A stretch of 64,000 nt of DNA from Cryptomeria japonica (taxonomy: Eukaryota; Streptophyta; Pinopsida; Cupressales; Cupressaceae): assembly GCF_030272615.1 (NCBI RefSeq), contig NC_081409.1:618869255-618933254 (forward strand), given 5' to 3'. A model generated the notes under the pieces. It did no database searches, was not told the DNA's origin, and saw only the letters and a list, made by a program, of their open reading frames with translations. Within the stretch, counting starts at the first letter, position 1, and each line of letters starts with the position of its first letter. A program made the translations under genes and the position numbers. Shown in pieces: positions 50,087 to 61,591 of the stretch.

Positions 50087-50525
50087 TGGACTGGTATGCA
50101 TTATCTATTCCAGATCAACACGATAGATTATGAAGATGATTTATTCATTGGATATGGTTATAAATGTAATTAGCCGACATGATGCATCACATCTAGACTT
50201 GTTTTTAATTGATTTTATTATAATATACTTAGTGAGCCGACCTACACATTTGATCTTAGGTTTTTTATATATGTAAGGTCTCAATTTATGAGATACAAGA
50301 TATGTTATATGGTATGTAAGGTTATGGTATTGTAACATGGTTTGTGTGAATATTGAAGATCATATGAGCAGACCATATAGAAGGTTCAAGGAAGGTTTGA
50401 AGGTGATTATCAGAGCTTAACTAGTACTGAATCCAGCATTGGAGATGCTACTTTGAGTAGTACATTATTCTAGGATTCAACCATCCTACTGTAGTTATTG
50501 TGACTCCCATTTGAGCAGTGTGCTC
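50087..50525 (+). repeat. Copia-G 5' LTR, piece 2
   Basis: Starts with target duplication TGGAC of Copia-H, then aligns with 960-1395 of the Copia-F LTR. Ends with TGCTC, target site of element I (TGTTC at 55438-55442). Confidence 0.88.
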
Positions 50526-51328
50526 TGTTGGCATATGGACACTCCAATGAGACATTGTGTGTGATGGAAGGTTTTGTCATTGATGGAAACCTTGCAATCC
50601 TATGGCACCAGCAAGACATTCTATAGGCAAAGCATTATTCAAGCAAGACATTCTACTAGCATCAGCAAGATCACTCTACACCGACATCGGCACAGAAGAA
50701 AAGATGTATACCAGCACAGAGGTGGACAGGATTTTTGATATGTAATATTTTGTTTATTATTGAAAGCCGACTTGGAAAATTGTAAAATGACTCTTGTATA
50801 TAAAAGAGATCATTGTAGACATTTATAAGACATGAATAGGAAGCATTAAGAAATTTATTAGGTAGATTTAATGTGCGAATTATAGGTCAAGGGTATATGT
50901 AAAGAACAGAGCAAGAACTGATACTAAATCTAGCATTGAAGATGCTATTGTAAAGCAATACAGAATATTGGATTTGTATAATCCTCATTGTAAGTTAGTG
51001 TGACTTCTTATTGAGTAGTGTGCTCTAGGCAGTTGGCCTTCCTACATGTGCAGGCCCCTATTGTAAGTAATATTCTCTTATTGGCCAGCAAGTGAATATT
51101 GTGGGTCACAAATCCCACCAAGGTTTTTCCCACACTGGGTTTTCTCGTTAAACATCTTGTGTTATGGTGCTCTTTTCATGTGGATGCTTTTGATTCTATT
51201 AATTACATTAATTCTTGCATACCGGTATACTTTTACTTTATGTTCTGCGTGTTATGTATTAAGAAAACTTCATTACCGGTCAGATACTGATTCACCCCCC
51301 CCTCTCAGTATCTGTGGGAACCCTAATA
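50526..51328 (+). repeat. Element I 5' LTR
   Basis: TGTTGGCATATGG...CCCTAATA (final CA eroded to TA). Contains TATATAAAAG at 50797-50806, a motif GGTTTTTCCCACACTGGG near 51121-51138, and TTCACCCCCCCC at 51290-51301. Confidence 0.93.
50797..50806 (+). promoter_or_regulatory. TATA box of element I 5' LTR
   Basis: TATATAAAAG, conserved exactly at 54906-54915 in the 3' LTR. Likely start of the genomic transcript ~30 bp downstream, giving a U3 of ~300 bp. Confidence 0.6.
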
Positions 51329-51330
51329 AT

Positions 51331-51342
51331 TGGTATCAGAGC
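51331..51342 (+). other. Element I primer-binding site and leader motif
   Basis: TGGTATCAGAGC, complementary to initiator methionine tRNA, two bases after the LTR. The leader motif AGCCTAATAGCTTGAGGAAG follows at 51362-51381, and the first ATG is at 51400. Confidence 0.9.
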
Positions 51343-51399
51343 CTGGTCCTCTATTTTTAGAAGCCTAATAGCTTGAGGAAGATCTTGACACTGGTAAAG

Positions 51400-52556
51400 A
51401 TGGAAAATCGGATGAAGCAACTTGAAGGAGCTCTTACTGACTATGATGCAGAGAAGTTGAAAAATATCAAATTAGAAGATGATTTAAAAGCAGCTCAAGA
51501 CATTATTCAGGCACTTCAAGAAAATCTTACTATTACAAGAAATAAGAGAAGAGAACTTTGTGAAAAATTGCAAAATGAGAATAATGAAAAGGAATCACTT
51601 AATGATATGATAAGCAAATTGAAACAAGAGATCATGACAACAAAAAATGAAATGCAGGATATGACTATGAGATTTTGCAAAGAGATTGAGGACAAAAAGA
51701 AGAATGAAGAAGAATTGACCAGAAGACTAAGTGATGCAGTAAATGAGAACACAAGACTTAGCTATGAAAATGACATGTTAAAGATAGATCTGATGCATAC
51801 TCAGAATGACTCAAATGAACTAATGAGACAAAAAGAAATCTTGGAAAGGGAATTGGAAATTGCAAATCAACACAAAGAAAAATTCAAGAAAAGCTCAGAA
51901 GAACTTGGTACCTTATTGAGGAATCAAAAACCCAAAGGTGACACTTCTGGAATTGGATTTGAAGTTGGAGAAAGCTCTGGTACTACAAATACTCAGGATC
52001 ATAGCAAATCAGTAAGACCTCCTAATACTTACAAATTCAATGGAAAATGCTTTAATTGTAATAAATATGGTCATAGGGCAAACAAATGTAGATCTAGGAA
52101 TTATCAGAATATCAATCCTCCCACCAGTCAATGCTCCAAATGAAATAAAATTGGTCATAACTTTGAAAACTACAGAATGAATGTAAGATGTTATGTTTGT
52201 GGAAGATTTGGACATTTATCAAATCGATGCAGAACACAAACTGGCATAGGTTATGGGAAAGCTATTCAGAAAAATAATGTAACTTGTTATGCATGTAACA
52301 AGACTGGTCATATTGCTAAATTTTGTAGAAGTAAAGGTACATTGGTAGACAACAAAAGTACTAGCTTGAAAGGTAAAGAAAAGGTTGAAGAGGTTAAGCA
52401 AGAATTCTCAAAGCAATGGATTAGAAAAGGTGATCTAAATATTGGGAATACTACTCCACCGGTAGAACCAACAAATGCTCCACTGGCAGGACAATGTGAT
52501 GCTCCACCGGCATGACAGAGGAGTGCTCCACCGGCAGGAAGTTCTCAATCTAATTG
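51400..52556 (+). CDS. Element I ORF1: coiled-coil protein with CCHC zinc-knuckle array
   Basis: The first ATG after the PBS is at 51400 (MENRMKQLEGAL). Residues ~1-175 are a long, highly charged heptad-rich coiled coil (KLKNIKLEDDLKAAQDIIQ, KEILERELEIANQHKEK). A Gly/Ser/Thr linker follows, then CCHC knuckles CFNCNKYGHRANKC, a degenerate CSK-stop-NKIGHNFENY, CYVCGRFGHLSNRC and CYACNKTGHIAKFC. The tail has repeated Ala-Pro-Pro-Ala-Gly units. Two in-frame TGA codons break it: 52141-52143, at an expected knuckle Cys, and 52513-52515, where the repeat predicts Gly. Natural stop near 52554-52556. Knuckles and a self-associating coil suggest a Gag-like RNA-binding role, but the copia UBN2 gag domain is absent. 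The CDS is decayed only by these two stops. Confidence 0.82.
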
Positions 52557-52860
52557 AAGAAAGTTATCTTGAGGGTTTGGCAATCTAATGACATGTGCTA
52601 TTACTCCCTCGGTTAGAGAAAAGAAGTTGAAAATCACTCATTACCGGCAAATAAAGTTAAACTAATACATTACCGGCAAGCAATTAATGTGGTAGGTAGT
52701 GGAAAAGACTTTATAAAATAAGGTTTTGGCTCCATTTCACTTCATCGAGCATTCAAAAATTTGAAGAGCATGAAATCTCCAGAGCTAAGGCATTTCGAGC
52801 AAAGAGGCAAAGCATTTCAGCAATCAATCCATCCAAAGGTAGAAAAAGGTATTTATCATC
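52557..52860 (+). promoter_or_regulatory. Spacer with TATA-like box upstream of ORF2
   Basis: Non-coding 304 bp. TATAAAATA lies at 52712-52720, ~140 bp before the ORF2 ATG, preceded by two ATTACCGGCAA motifs (about 52642 and 52671) and followed by a CA-rich stretch (CTCCATTTCACTTCATC) resembling a plant 5' untranslated region. This suggests ORF2 has, or once had, its own promoter. No supporting expression data are available. Confidence 0.5.
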
Positions 52861-54399
52861 ATGGCATCCTCCTCTACACCTGAATTCATAGCAAACCCTA
52901 TAGTAGTCGAGGTTATAAAACACCCTAGGCCCATATTTCAGCTAGTTCCTGAGGTAGCTAAGAAAGATGACAATACAGATGCTTTCTCCCAAATTCCAAA
53001 AGGTGTTGTTTATGCAGAAGATCCTAGAATGTATATTCATTGCAACATAGAGGAATTAGGAGATGAAGAAATTAAAAACATGTATAAGACTGTTATATGT
53101 GACAATTCTGAAAATGTAAAACCTGAATGTAAAGTTGTTGAAACCCTAGGATTCACTGAAATCCTCTGCATTCTTGAATTTCCCAAGTGATTAGGATAGT
53201 TTTAAGCAGGGTACATGGTTCATTCTTTTGGCTTGATTCAGTTCACAAAATTACAAAGGAAGCTGTGAAAGCAGTAACAAGGTTACCTTCCACTGGCAGC
53301 TGAGAGCATGGATACAGAGGATGGCAATACTAATCCTGAAGTCCTATATACTGTGAATGTTGATACTCAGAAGATCAACATAGTGGTAGATAAGGATACA
53401 ATAGATAAATTATATATAGCCAAAGAGCCTCCAGTAACAAGAAATATAGAACAACTGGCAGTGGATATAGGGAAAAAGGTGGAATCTGAAACACAAACAA
53501 AGAAACCGATAGAGCTAAAGGCTCCAGAACAGATGCCACTGGTAAGAAATGAAGTAGAAAAACCAGTGCTTAAGGAAATGCACACACAAACTAACCTGCC
53601 AGAGGTCAATGCAAGCATGGTCACTTCCACCGGTACTCAGTTTGTTGGGTCACCATCAAAGTCAACAAATGTGACTGAGGTATTACTTGAATCTATCAAG
53701 AAAATAACTGATTATAGCTCACAAGCTTACAAAGCAATAGATGATTCAATCCCATTTTTGAAATCAATAGCTCCTAATTTTAATATAGACAATAAAGATT
53801 CTTTAGGACAATTGAATACACTATGTAAATATATTTCTGGAAATTTTGAGCAAATAAAGGTAGAATTTGTAAAGGAAATTGTAGAAAAAGAGAAGTAGAA
53901 ATTCTTTGAGGAAGGAATAAAGAAGTGTAACAGAGAGTTTGACACACTTCTACCAGAACTGTGTAATTTGTTAAAAGAGTGCAAAAACTTGTATAAAGAT
54001 ACATGTAAAACAAATTTTTTGACTGTAGATATTGACAAGAAAATAAGAAAGGCACAGGATGAGATAAATAAACTTGCAGAATTTTTTGTCAACTCACCTG
54101 ATTCATTATCAGTTTTTGAAGAGAAGATAGCAAATCTTGAGGAAGAATTGCTCAAATTGGAAAGAGAGAAAGAGAAAATAATAAACAAGGCAAAACTTTT
54201 GAGATCTAAACTAAGTCCAAGATTGGACTATTTAGCATCTCTGCAGAAGGAAATTTCAGAGGCATTAACACAGGGAAGCAAAACACCAGCAGAGCATTTG
54301 CAGTATCTCACTGGTACAGTAAATAGAACTGAGACCACAATAAAAGACAGTAAGAAGTTTATGGATGATATAAACTTAATTTTGGGAGATCTTCTTTAG
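52861..54399 (+). CDS. Element I ORF2: unrecognised coiled-coil protein, frame-broken
   Basis: ATG 52861 (MASSSTPEFIANPIVVEVIK) in a good context. Residues 1-109 form a hydrophilic domain (VYAEDPRMYIHCNIEEL). A TGA at 53188 ends that frame, but the -1 frame stays open over 53187-53300 and reads VHGSFFWLDSVHKITKEA and VTRLPSTGS, which looks like real coding sequence. The original frame resumes at 53308 (MDTEDGNTNPEVLYTVNVD) and runs to 54399 with one TAG (53896). The C-terminal ~250 residues are heptad-rich coiled coil (ISEALTQGSKTPAEHLQYL near the end). I do not recognise the family; no retroviral enzyme motif is present. It may be a captured host gene or a transposon-specific ORF, with a central segment lost near 53300. 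Confidence 0.7.
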
Positions 54400-54634
54400 A
54401 TAATAACTACCCAACTACAAGGTTGAGGTTGTGGACTGGTATAACTACTAACTCTACTAACCTTTGTCATTGATGCCAAAGGGGGAGTAGTAGGATGAGA
54501 AAATTCAAAAACACAGGGATCATATGCTTAGGGGGAGTCACTCACATTTTTGGTAAACATTTTTGGTCTACACATTTTTGGATATCTTTTTGAAATTTCT
54601 CATGAGTGTTGCCATCAATGTCAAAGGGGGAGAT
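54400..54634 (+). other. Element I 3' non-coding region and paired polypurine tracts
   Basis: AAAGGGGGAGTAG at 54478-54490 after CATTGATGCC, and AAAGGGGGAGAT at 54623-54634 after CATCAATGTC, next to the LTR. The arrangement is the same as in Copia-C and Copia-H. Confidence 0.85.
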
Positions 54635-55437
54635 TGTTGGCATATGGACACTCCAATGAGACATTGTGTGTGATTGAAGGTTTTGTCATTGATGGCAACC
54701 TTGTAATCCTATGGCACCGGCAAGACATTCTACCGGCAAAGCATTATTCAAGCAAGACATTCTACCAGCATCAGCAAGATCACTCTACACCGGCACCGGC
54801 ACAGAAGAAAATATGTATACTGGCACAAAGGCCGACAGGATTTTTTATATGTAATATTTTGTTTATTATTGAAAGCCGGCTTGGCAAATTGTAAAATGAC
54901 TCTTGTATATAAAAGAGATCATTGTAGACATTTGTAAGACATGAATAGGCAACATTAAGAAATTTATTAGGCAGACTTAATGTGCGAATTATAGGTCAAG
55001 GGTATATGTAAAGAACAGAGCAAGAACCGATACTGAATCTGGCATTGAAGATGCTATTGTAAAGCAGTATAGAATATTGGATTTGTATAATCCTCATTAT
55101 AAGTCAGTGTGACTTCTTATTGAGCAGTGTGCTCTAGGTAGTTGGCCTTCTTGCATGTGCAGGCCCCTATTGTAAGTAATATTCTCTTATTGGCCAGTAA
55201 GTGAATATTGTGGGTCACAAATCCCACCAAGGTTTTTCCCACACCGGGTTTCCTCATTAAACATCTTGTGTTATGGTGCTCTTTTCATGTGGATGCTTTT
55301 GATTCTATTAATTACATTAATTCTTGCATACCGGTATACTGTTACTTTATGTTCTGCATGTTTTGTATTAAGAAAACTTCATTACCAGTCAGATACTGAT
55401 TCACCCCCCCCTCTCAGTATTTGTGGGAACCTTAACA
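54635..55437 (+). repeat. Element I 3' LTR
   Basis: 803 bp, TGTTGGCATATGG...CCTTAACA with intact CA end. Collinear without indels with the 5' LTR; differences seen by eye are mainly C/T and G/A. Confidence 0.95.
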
Positions 55438-55774
55438 TGTTCTAGGCGGTTGGCCTTTCTGCATGTGCAGAACCCATTTTTATACACATACTATCTGCAG
55501 TAGTATCATCTGATTGTAGGTAAGGTTTCCCACCATGGTTTCCCCCTTATAGGGTTTCCACATACAAATCTCTGTGTTATGTGTTGTGGATGTTGTTTCT
55601 CTTTCTGTTTCATGCATTAAGTTTCACCGGTATTGATATTAACTGTTAATCTGTATACCGACATTAAGTTTGGTTTACTGGTATTATGTATCAAGTTTGA
55701 TTAAGTTATAATTGGGTTGAAATTCATTGACAGCTGATTCACCCCCCCTCTCAGTTGCCTTTTGGGTCCTAACA
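55438..55774 (+). repeat. Copia-G 5' LTR, piece 3
   Basis: Starts with target duplication TGTTC of element I, then aligns with 1395-1727 of the Copia-F LTR and ends GGGTCCTAACA. Together the three pieces give ~1076 bp. Confidence 0.88.
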
Positions 55775-55831
55775 ATTGGTATAAGAGAAAGTCCACTTTT
55801 TGTAGAAAGCCTAACAACTTGAGGAGATCCT

Positions 55832-58800
55832 ATGGCAACAAACATTTTCAAGAAGGATAGTCTGAAACTTGATGGAACTAATTATGGCATATGGAAGATC
55901 AGAATGGAGACACATCTGAATTGCATTGGAAGAGACATATGGGAAGTTACAAATAATAGCTATGTTGGTCCTACACCAAATCAACCTAATCCACCAACAT
56001 TGGTTAAAGATCAAGAGAATGATTGCAAAGCAAGAGAAGCACTTTTGAGCACATTATCAGATCAACAAATGATGGGATTATCAGACTGATCTATTGCTAA
56101 AGCTATTTGGGATAAATTGGAGACATTGAATGAAGGAGATACCACTGTCAAAATTGTAAAACTGGAACGTTTCCATGTCAGGTATGAAAATTTGAAAATG
56201 GAAGAAGATGAAAGAATTTATGCTTTTATGGAAAGAGTTAATGAAATTGTTTTAGAAATACAATGTTGTGGAGGATCCTTAAGTGAAGATGAAATTGTTT
56301 CTAAAATTTTAGGAGAATTGCCATCGGCATACAAAATGAAATTAACTACTATTAATGAGTTGAGAACAATGCCTAATACATCAGTATCTAGAGATACTTT
56401 GGCTGGAAAACTTTCAGCATTTGAGCTTGAGGAATTTGGTCCTGTTGCTACAATTAAAATAGATTTAGCCTTCAGAGCATTATCATCTACAACATCATCA
56501 TCATCATCATCTGACAAATCTGATTGGAAAGCACTTTATGCAAGAGAAATTGAAGATATCAAAAGGGAAAATGAAGAACTGGAAGAACTTGAAGCACTAT
56601 TTGCAAAGAAAATACCTAAAGGTCCAGTTGGAAGTAAGTATGAAAGTAAAGAACTGTTTAAATGTTTTAACTGCAATAAAGTTGGTCATATGGAATCTAG
56701 ATGTCCTGACAGACATGAAAGATTGAGAGAGGAAGCAAAAAGAACATATAAGCCTAACCCTCAATATCAGAGATACAGATTCAAGAAGAACAAAGATAAA
56801 TCATGTTACTATGCTGATGAAGGAGTTACTGATGATTCTGATTAAGAACCGGTAGACAATGGATGGGATTTTGTTGCAATAATGGAAGATCAACTGACAC
56901 CTATTGTTCCATTGGTAGAGCAGGCCCTACCAGCTAAACTTAAAGAAAAAGATGAATGGGTCATATATTTTGGATGTTCACATCATATGACTAGTGATAA
57001 AAAAGTAAATTCTTATCTTTTTATGAATATAACAGAGGTCTAGTAAGATTTGGTGATGATAAAGCTTGTTTGATCAAAAGAAAAGGCACTATATCTTTGG
57101 ATGGTAAGCACAATACTGACAATGTTTATTATGTTGAAGGTTTGAAGCATAATATTTTGAGTGTTGGACAATTAGTTGAAAATGGATTTTAGTTACAGTT
57201 CAAGAATGGTAAATACAAAATCATGAACAAAACTGGTTTGGAGATTGCAACTGGTAATGAGACTAAAGGTAATATCTTTCATTTGAACAACAATGATAAG
57301 ACATGCTTGGTTGCACATATTGATGAAAGTTGGTTATGGCATAAGAGACTTTGTCATGTAAATTTTGATTGCATTGTAAAGATCAGTTCAACTAAAGTAG
57401 TAAGGGGTTTACCTAAGATTGTGAAACCCCATAATGCATTATGTAAGGAATGTCAAATGGGAAAGCAAGTTAGAATAACTTTTAAGAGTATTTATGAGAA
57501 ATCCAATAATGTTCTTGATTTAATTCATACTAACTTGTGTGGTTTGGCAAAACAAGAAGTCTATAGGGAGATAGATACTTTATGCTAATTATTGATGATT
57601 ATTCTAGAATGTGTTGGGTTAATTTTCTCAGGGAGAAATCAAAAGCCTTTGGAAAATTCAAGTTAGACAAGGCAATGGTAGAGAATGAAACCGGTAAGAA
57701 AATCAAATGTTTAAGATCTGATCAAGGAGGTGAATTTGCATCTAAGTAATTTAATACATTCTATGAAGTAAATGGAATCGAAAGACAACTATCACCACCC
57801 CGGATACTTCAGCAAAATGGAATTGTGGAAAGGAAAACATAACTATTTTGGAAGCAGCTAGAAGCATGATATTGGAAGAAAATTTATCTCATGTGTACTA
57901 GAGAGAAGCAGTGAATACAACAGTTTACACTTTCAACAGAGTTGACATCAAAGGTGAAACCGGTAAGGCCCCTTATGAACTATGGTTTGGTAATACTCCC
58001 ACTCTTAAATACTTCAGAATATTTGGAAACAAATGTTATATTAGGAGAGATGAGTATATTGGTAAATTTGATCCTAGAAGTGATGAAGGAATATTTCTTG
58101 GTTATTCATCTAAGAGCAAGGCATATAGATGTTTTAATTAAAGATTGTAGAAGATCATTGAAAGTGCTAATGTAAAGATAGATGAACAATTTAGAGGAAA
58201 TTCAAGGTCTGTAGGTTCTAAACCAATAGTTGAGATGATCATAAATGAACCTATATAGATTACACTAGTACAGAATGTGGATCCAGTCACACCGACATCA
58301 TTAGATAATTCCACAGTGACTGAAGAATAGTAGCATGTCAATAAACCCAGGCATGTAAGACCGAATCGCTCAAAAAATCAGATAATTGGGAACAAGTATC
58401 AAGGTGTTATGACAAGAGGAAGACTAGAAAATGAAGAGGTATGTTTAATTTCTCAAATTGAACCAACATCTGTTATTGAGGCATGTGAAGATAAATTTTG
58501 GATAAAAGCTATGGAAGATGAACTAGAACAAATTGAAAAGAACAATACATGGAGATTAGTTCCTCGACCTAAAGACAAAAATGTAATTGGAACTAAATGG
58601 GTATTCAGAAATAAACTTAATGAAGATGGTAAGGTAATAGGGAATAATGCAAGATTAGTGTACAAAGGATATTCACTAGAAAGAGGAAATTGTTTATAAT
58701 GAAACCTTTGCACCGATAGCTAGAATTGAGGTAGTCTGATTATTTCTTGCGTTTGCAGCTCATAAGAACTACAAAGTATATCAAATGGATGTAAAATGTG

Positions 58801-59829
58801 CACTTCTGAATGGTGATCTTGAAGAGGAAGTTTACATTGAACATCCTGATGGATTTTCATTGACAAATGATAAAGATATGGTTTCTAGATTAAGGAAAGC
58901 TTTATATGGATTGAAGCAAGCTCCTCGAGTTTGGTATGCTAGATTGGACAAATATCTTTTGAAGCTTGGTTACACTAAAGGTAATGCTGAAAACAACTTA
59001 TATTTCAAAGTGACTAATCATGACATCTTGGTTATTGAATTTTTTGTTGATGATATCTTTTTTGGAGGAGAAGATGGATTGTGTAAAGACTTTTCTAACA
59101 AGATGCAAGAAGAATTTGAAATATCTATGACTGGGGAGATTAAATTATTATTAGAATTGCAGATTTCATAGACTGATAAAGGTATATTCATATGTCAAAC
59201 AAAGTACTTGAATGAACTAGTGAGAAATTTGGTATGGAAAACTCTAAATGGGTAAGTACTCCTATGACTACAACTGATAAATTGACATTAAAGGATGATT
59301 CAACTCCTGTTAATCCGACAAGGTACAAATCTATGATTGGAGGTTTACAATATTTGACACAAACAAGACCTGATATAATGAATGCAGTATGTATTATTTT
59401 AATATTTCAGAGTAATCCTAAAGAAAATCATGAATCAGTAGTAAAAAGGATTTTCTGGTATCTACAAGGCACAACAAATCTTGGTTTATGGTATCCTAAA
59501 GATGAAAATTTTGATTTATGTGAATACACCGATGCAAATTGGGCAGGAGATGTAGATGACATAAAGAGAACCACTAGCAGAGCATTCTTTCTTTGTAGCA
59601 GATTGATTTCATGGTTGAGAAAGAAGCAGAGTTCTACATCATTATCAATAACAAAATCAAAATATGTTCTAGCAGCAACTAATTGTACTCGGGTATTATG
59701 GATTAAGGAAATGTTGAAGGACATAAAGGTAAAATGCAAATAACCTATACTCATTTTTTCTAATAATTCAATAGCAATTGATATATCAAAGAATTTGGTA
59801 TTTCACTCTAAGACTAAACATGTTTCTAA
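55832..59829 (+). pseudogene. Copia-G gag-pol, truncated in RNase H by the LINE
   Basis: ATG 55832, right after leader motif AACAACTTGAGGAGATCC. Gag: UBN2-type (55832-56500; CGA-to-TGA stop at 56087), knuckle CFNCNKVGHMESRC at 56661-56702, TAA at 56843. The protease site is damaged (~56950-56990, IYFGCSHHM). GAG-pre-integrase 57223-57480, integrase start with Asn for Asp (HTNLCGL), frameshift near 57590, integrase C-terminus 57911-58141. Reverse transcriptase is 58409-58699 plus 58785-59171 (FVDDIFFGGEDG, DD intact). RNase H is 59234-59829 (DANWAGDVDD, SKYVLAATNC, IDISKN, HSKTKHVS), then homology ends at the LINE. Confidence 0.92.
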
Positions 59830-59841
59830 TACCACCAAAAA

Positions 59842-61589
59842 ATGGGAGGAGCGGGAGGAACGGGAGGAGTGGGAGCTCAAATTTCAAATTTCCATCAAGG
59901 TGGGAACCCTAGTTCCAATGGTGAGAGCGGCTAGATCAATGGTGCTGGTCCTATTGACGATAAGGACAAGCCCCCAGACCTCCTAGTTCTGGTTGCTGAC
60001 TCACAGTCTGATGGTACTCTATTTGCCGTGACAACGGATTCTTCTGGGCATCTGGGGGTAGGGTCCAATGGGGGGCCTATGCCACTAGTTGACTTTGTGG
60101 ATAATGGGAGGGAGGGGAAAAAATGGTCTTCCCTTTTTGGATCTAGACCAACTGGTAAATCCTCCATTCCTCCTGTTAAGAACATTTCTGACCCTTCTGG
60201 TGGTAAGTTTGCTATCTCCATCCTTGACCAGATTCTGGACCATAATATCAATAGTATGTCGAACTCCTTTGTAGGGAAATTTATGGGTCCATGCCCAAAC
60301 ATTGAAGTTGTTAGGGCCTTTGTTAATTGAAAATGGGCACTTAAAGGAAATATAGAGGTCTTGGCTCACCCAAAGGTCTTCTATCTTTCTCTTTTTTGCA
60401 TGAAGAAGATAAGGTTAAGATCTTATGCGGGAGTCCCTGGATGGTGGGAAAGACAGCCCTAGTTCTAAGAAAATGGCATCCAAAATTAAATATGAATGAT
60501 TCTATTCTGGTGCAGGTTCCAATTTGGATAAAACTCCTAGGATTGCCTCTCGAGTATTGGGTAGAAAGCATCTTCTCTGGAATAGCAAGTTCTTTTGGTG
60601 AGCTGCTCTCTATTGACCCAGTCACTGCTTCAAAAAGAAGATTAACCCATGCAAGGTTCTGTGTTGGAGTAGCCCCTGAGGCAGATATGCTGGAACAGAT
60701 TGATCTAGTTTCAAAACTGGGAACCTGGAAGCAACATATAGAATATGAAAGTATTCCTTTTGCTTGTTTCCATTGTAAAAAGGTAGGTCATTGGTTAAAA
60801 TCTTGCCCGAAAAAGCAAAAGGTGGAGCCTAATCAGTTAAAACCTCAGATTGAAAGCCAGAATATGCCAGAGAAAAGGGTGTGGCAAGTTAAAAACATAG
60901 AAAATAAGGAAAAAAATTCAAATCGTTTTTCTCCTTTGGGGGAACAAAAGGAAGCCTCAAACTCTATCTTTAGTCCCATGGTTCAAGAGGCAGATAGGAA
61001 TGAAACAACCAAAGCTAGCCCCATAAAAATTATGCAGAAAAGGGATTTGAACGATTAGAATGATCCTCCAAAAGAAAAAGATGAAGTGGTGGATGACACA
61101 TATGAAAATAAGGCAGTAGAAGCTAGAGACTATCAACTGGAGGAAGGTGAGATCCTAGATCCACAAGTTGAAAGGACAGACTCTTCTGTAGCCATACCTA
61201 GTTTTGAAATACAAGCCCAAAAGTGTGCAATTTTGGGATTGAGTCTTTCGGATTTGGATCAGCATTCAAGAACAACAAACATTATTTCAACTAAGTCCAG
61301 AACTCCTAAATGGGGTAATGAAGATGAAATTTCCAAAATCCTAACCAATCTAGAAGTGGCTCCTATGTCAGAAATGGAATGGAAGGAACCTAAACATAGG
61401 AGTAAGAAAGCAGCAACACCCTCGACATCCTTGATTAGGAAATCTAGCAAAATAGCTCAAGTTGATGTGGGATACGTCTCCCCTTCCCCAGGGCAACCCT
61501 CTAATCACAAAGTTAGAGACATGGAGGCCAGCAAGAACATAGCAGATGGAACTCAGAAAACTCTCAAGGAGCTAGGAATTGGTAAGTAA
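59842..61589 (+). pseudogene. LINE ORF1: DUF4283-like RNA-binding protein with CCHC knuckle
   Basis: ATG 59842, starting MGGAGGTGGVGAQ. A TAG at 59932 and a TGA at 60328 (in place of Trp) interrupt the N-terminal half. A frameshift near 60375 moves the rest to another frame, 60396-61589, with one further TAG at 61056. The segment KILCGSPWMVGKTALVL to PIWIKLLGLPLEYW is the DUF4283-like region typical of plant L1 ORF1. The knuckle CFHCKKVGHWLKSC follows at about 60763-60804. ORF1 proteins bind the element RNA. TAA at 61587-61589 is two bases from the ORF2 ATG. Confidence 0.88.
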
Positions 61590-61591
61590 CT

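Larger units (their letters stand above)
50526..55437 (+). mobile_element. Element I: non-autonomous LTR retrotransposon with two unusual ORFs
   Basis: 4912 bp, with LTRs 50526-51328 and 54635-55437 (803 bp each), PBS TGGTATCAGAGC at 51331-51342 and PPT AAAGGGGGAGAT at 54623-54634. Target duplications TGCTC/TGTTC. The internal 3.3 kb has ORF1 (51400-52556), a spacer with a TATA-like box, and ORF2 (52861-54399). I find no protease, integrase, reverse transcriptase or RNase H motif. PBS, leader motif, paired purine tracts and LTR end boxes match the autonomous copia elements here, so it probably uses their enzymes. It is either a LARD-type derivative or a distinct family that captured foreign coding sequence. 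Confidence 0.9.
43520..59829 (+). mobile_element. Copia-G, Ty1/copia element split by H, I and a LINE
   Basis: The 5' LTR is in three pieces (43520-43829, 50087-50525, 55438-55774), interrupted by Copia-H and element I. A degenerate PBS, TGGTATAAGAG, is at 55777-55787. Gag-pol runs 55832-59829 and stops abruptly inside RNase H where LINE sequence begins. Its 3' LTR must lie beyond the window if the LINE is a simple insertion. Same family as Copia-D and F. Confidence 0.88.

Noticed and set aside
43306-55830. tRNA genes near TGGTATCAGAGC sites
   Set aside because: Only the 12-base primer-binding complement is present, with no cloverleaf around it.
59830-59841. Exact LINE 5' boundary and target duplication
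   Set aside because: The copia homology ends at about 59829, but the 3' end lies outside the window, so neither the boundary nor a duplication can be confirmed.
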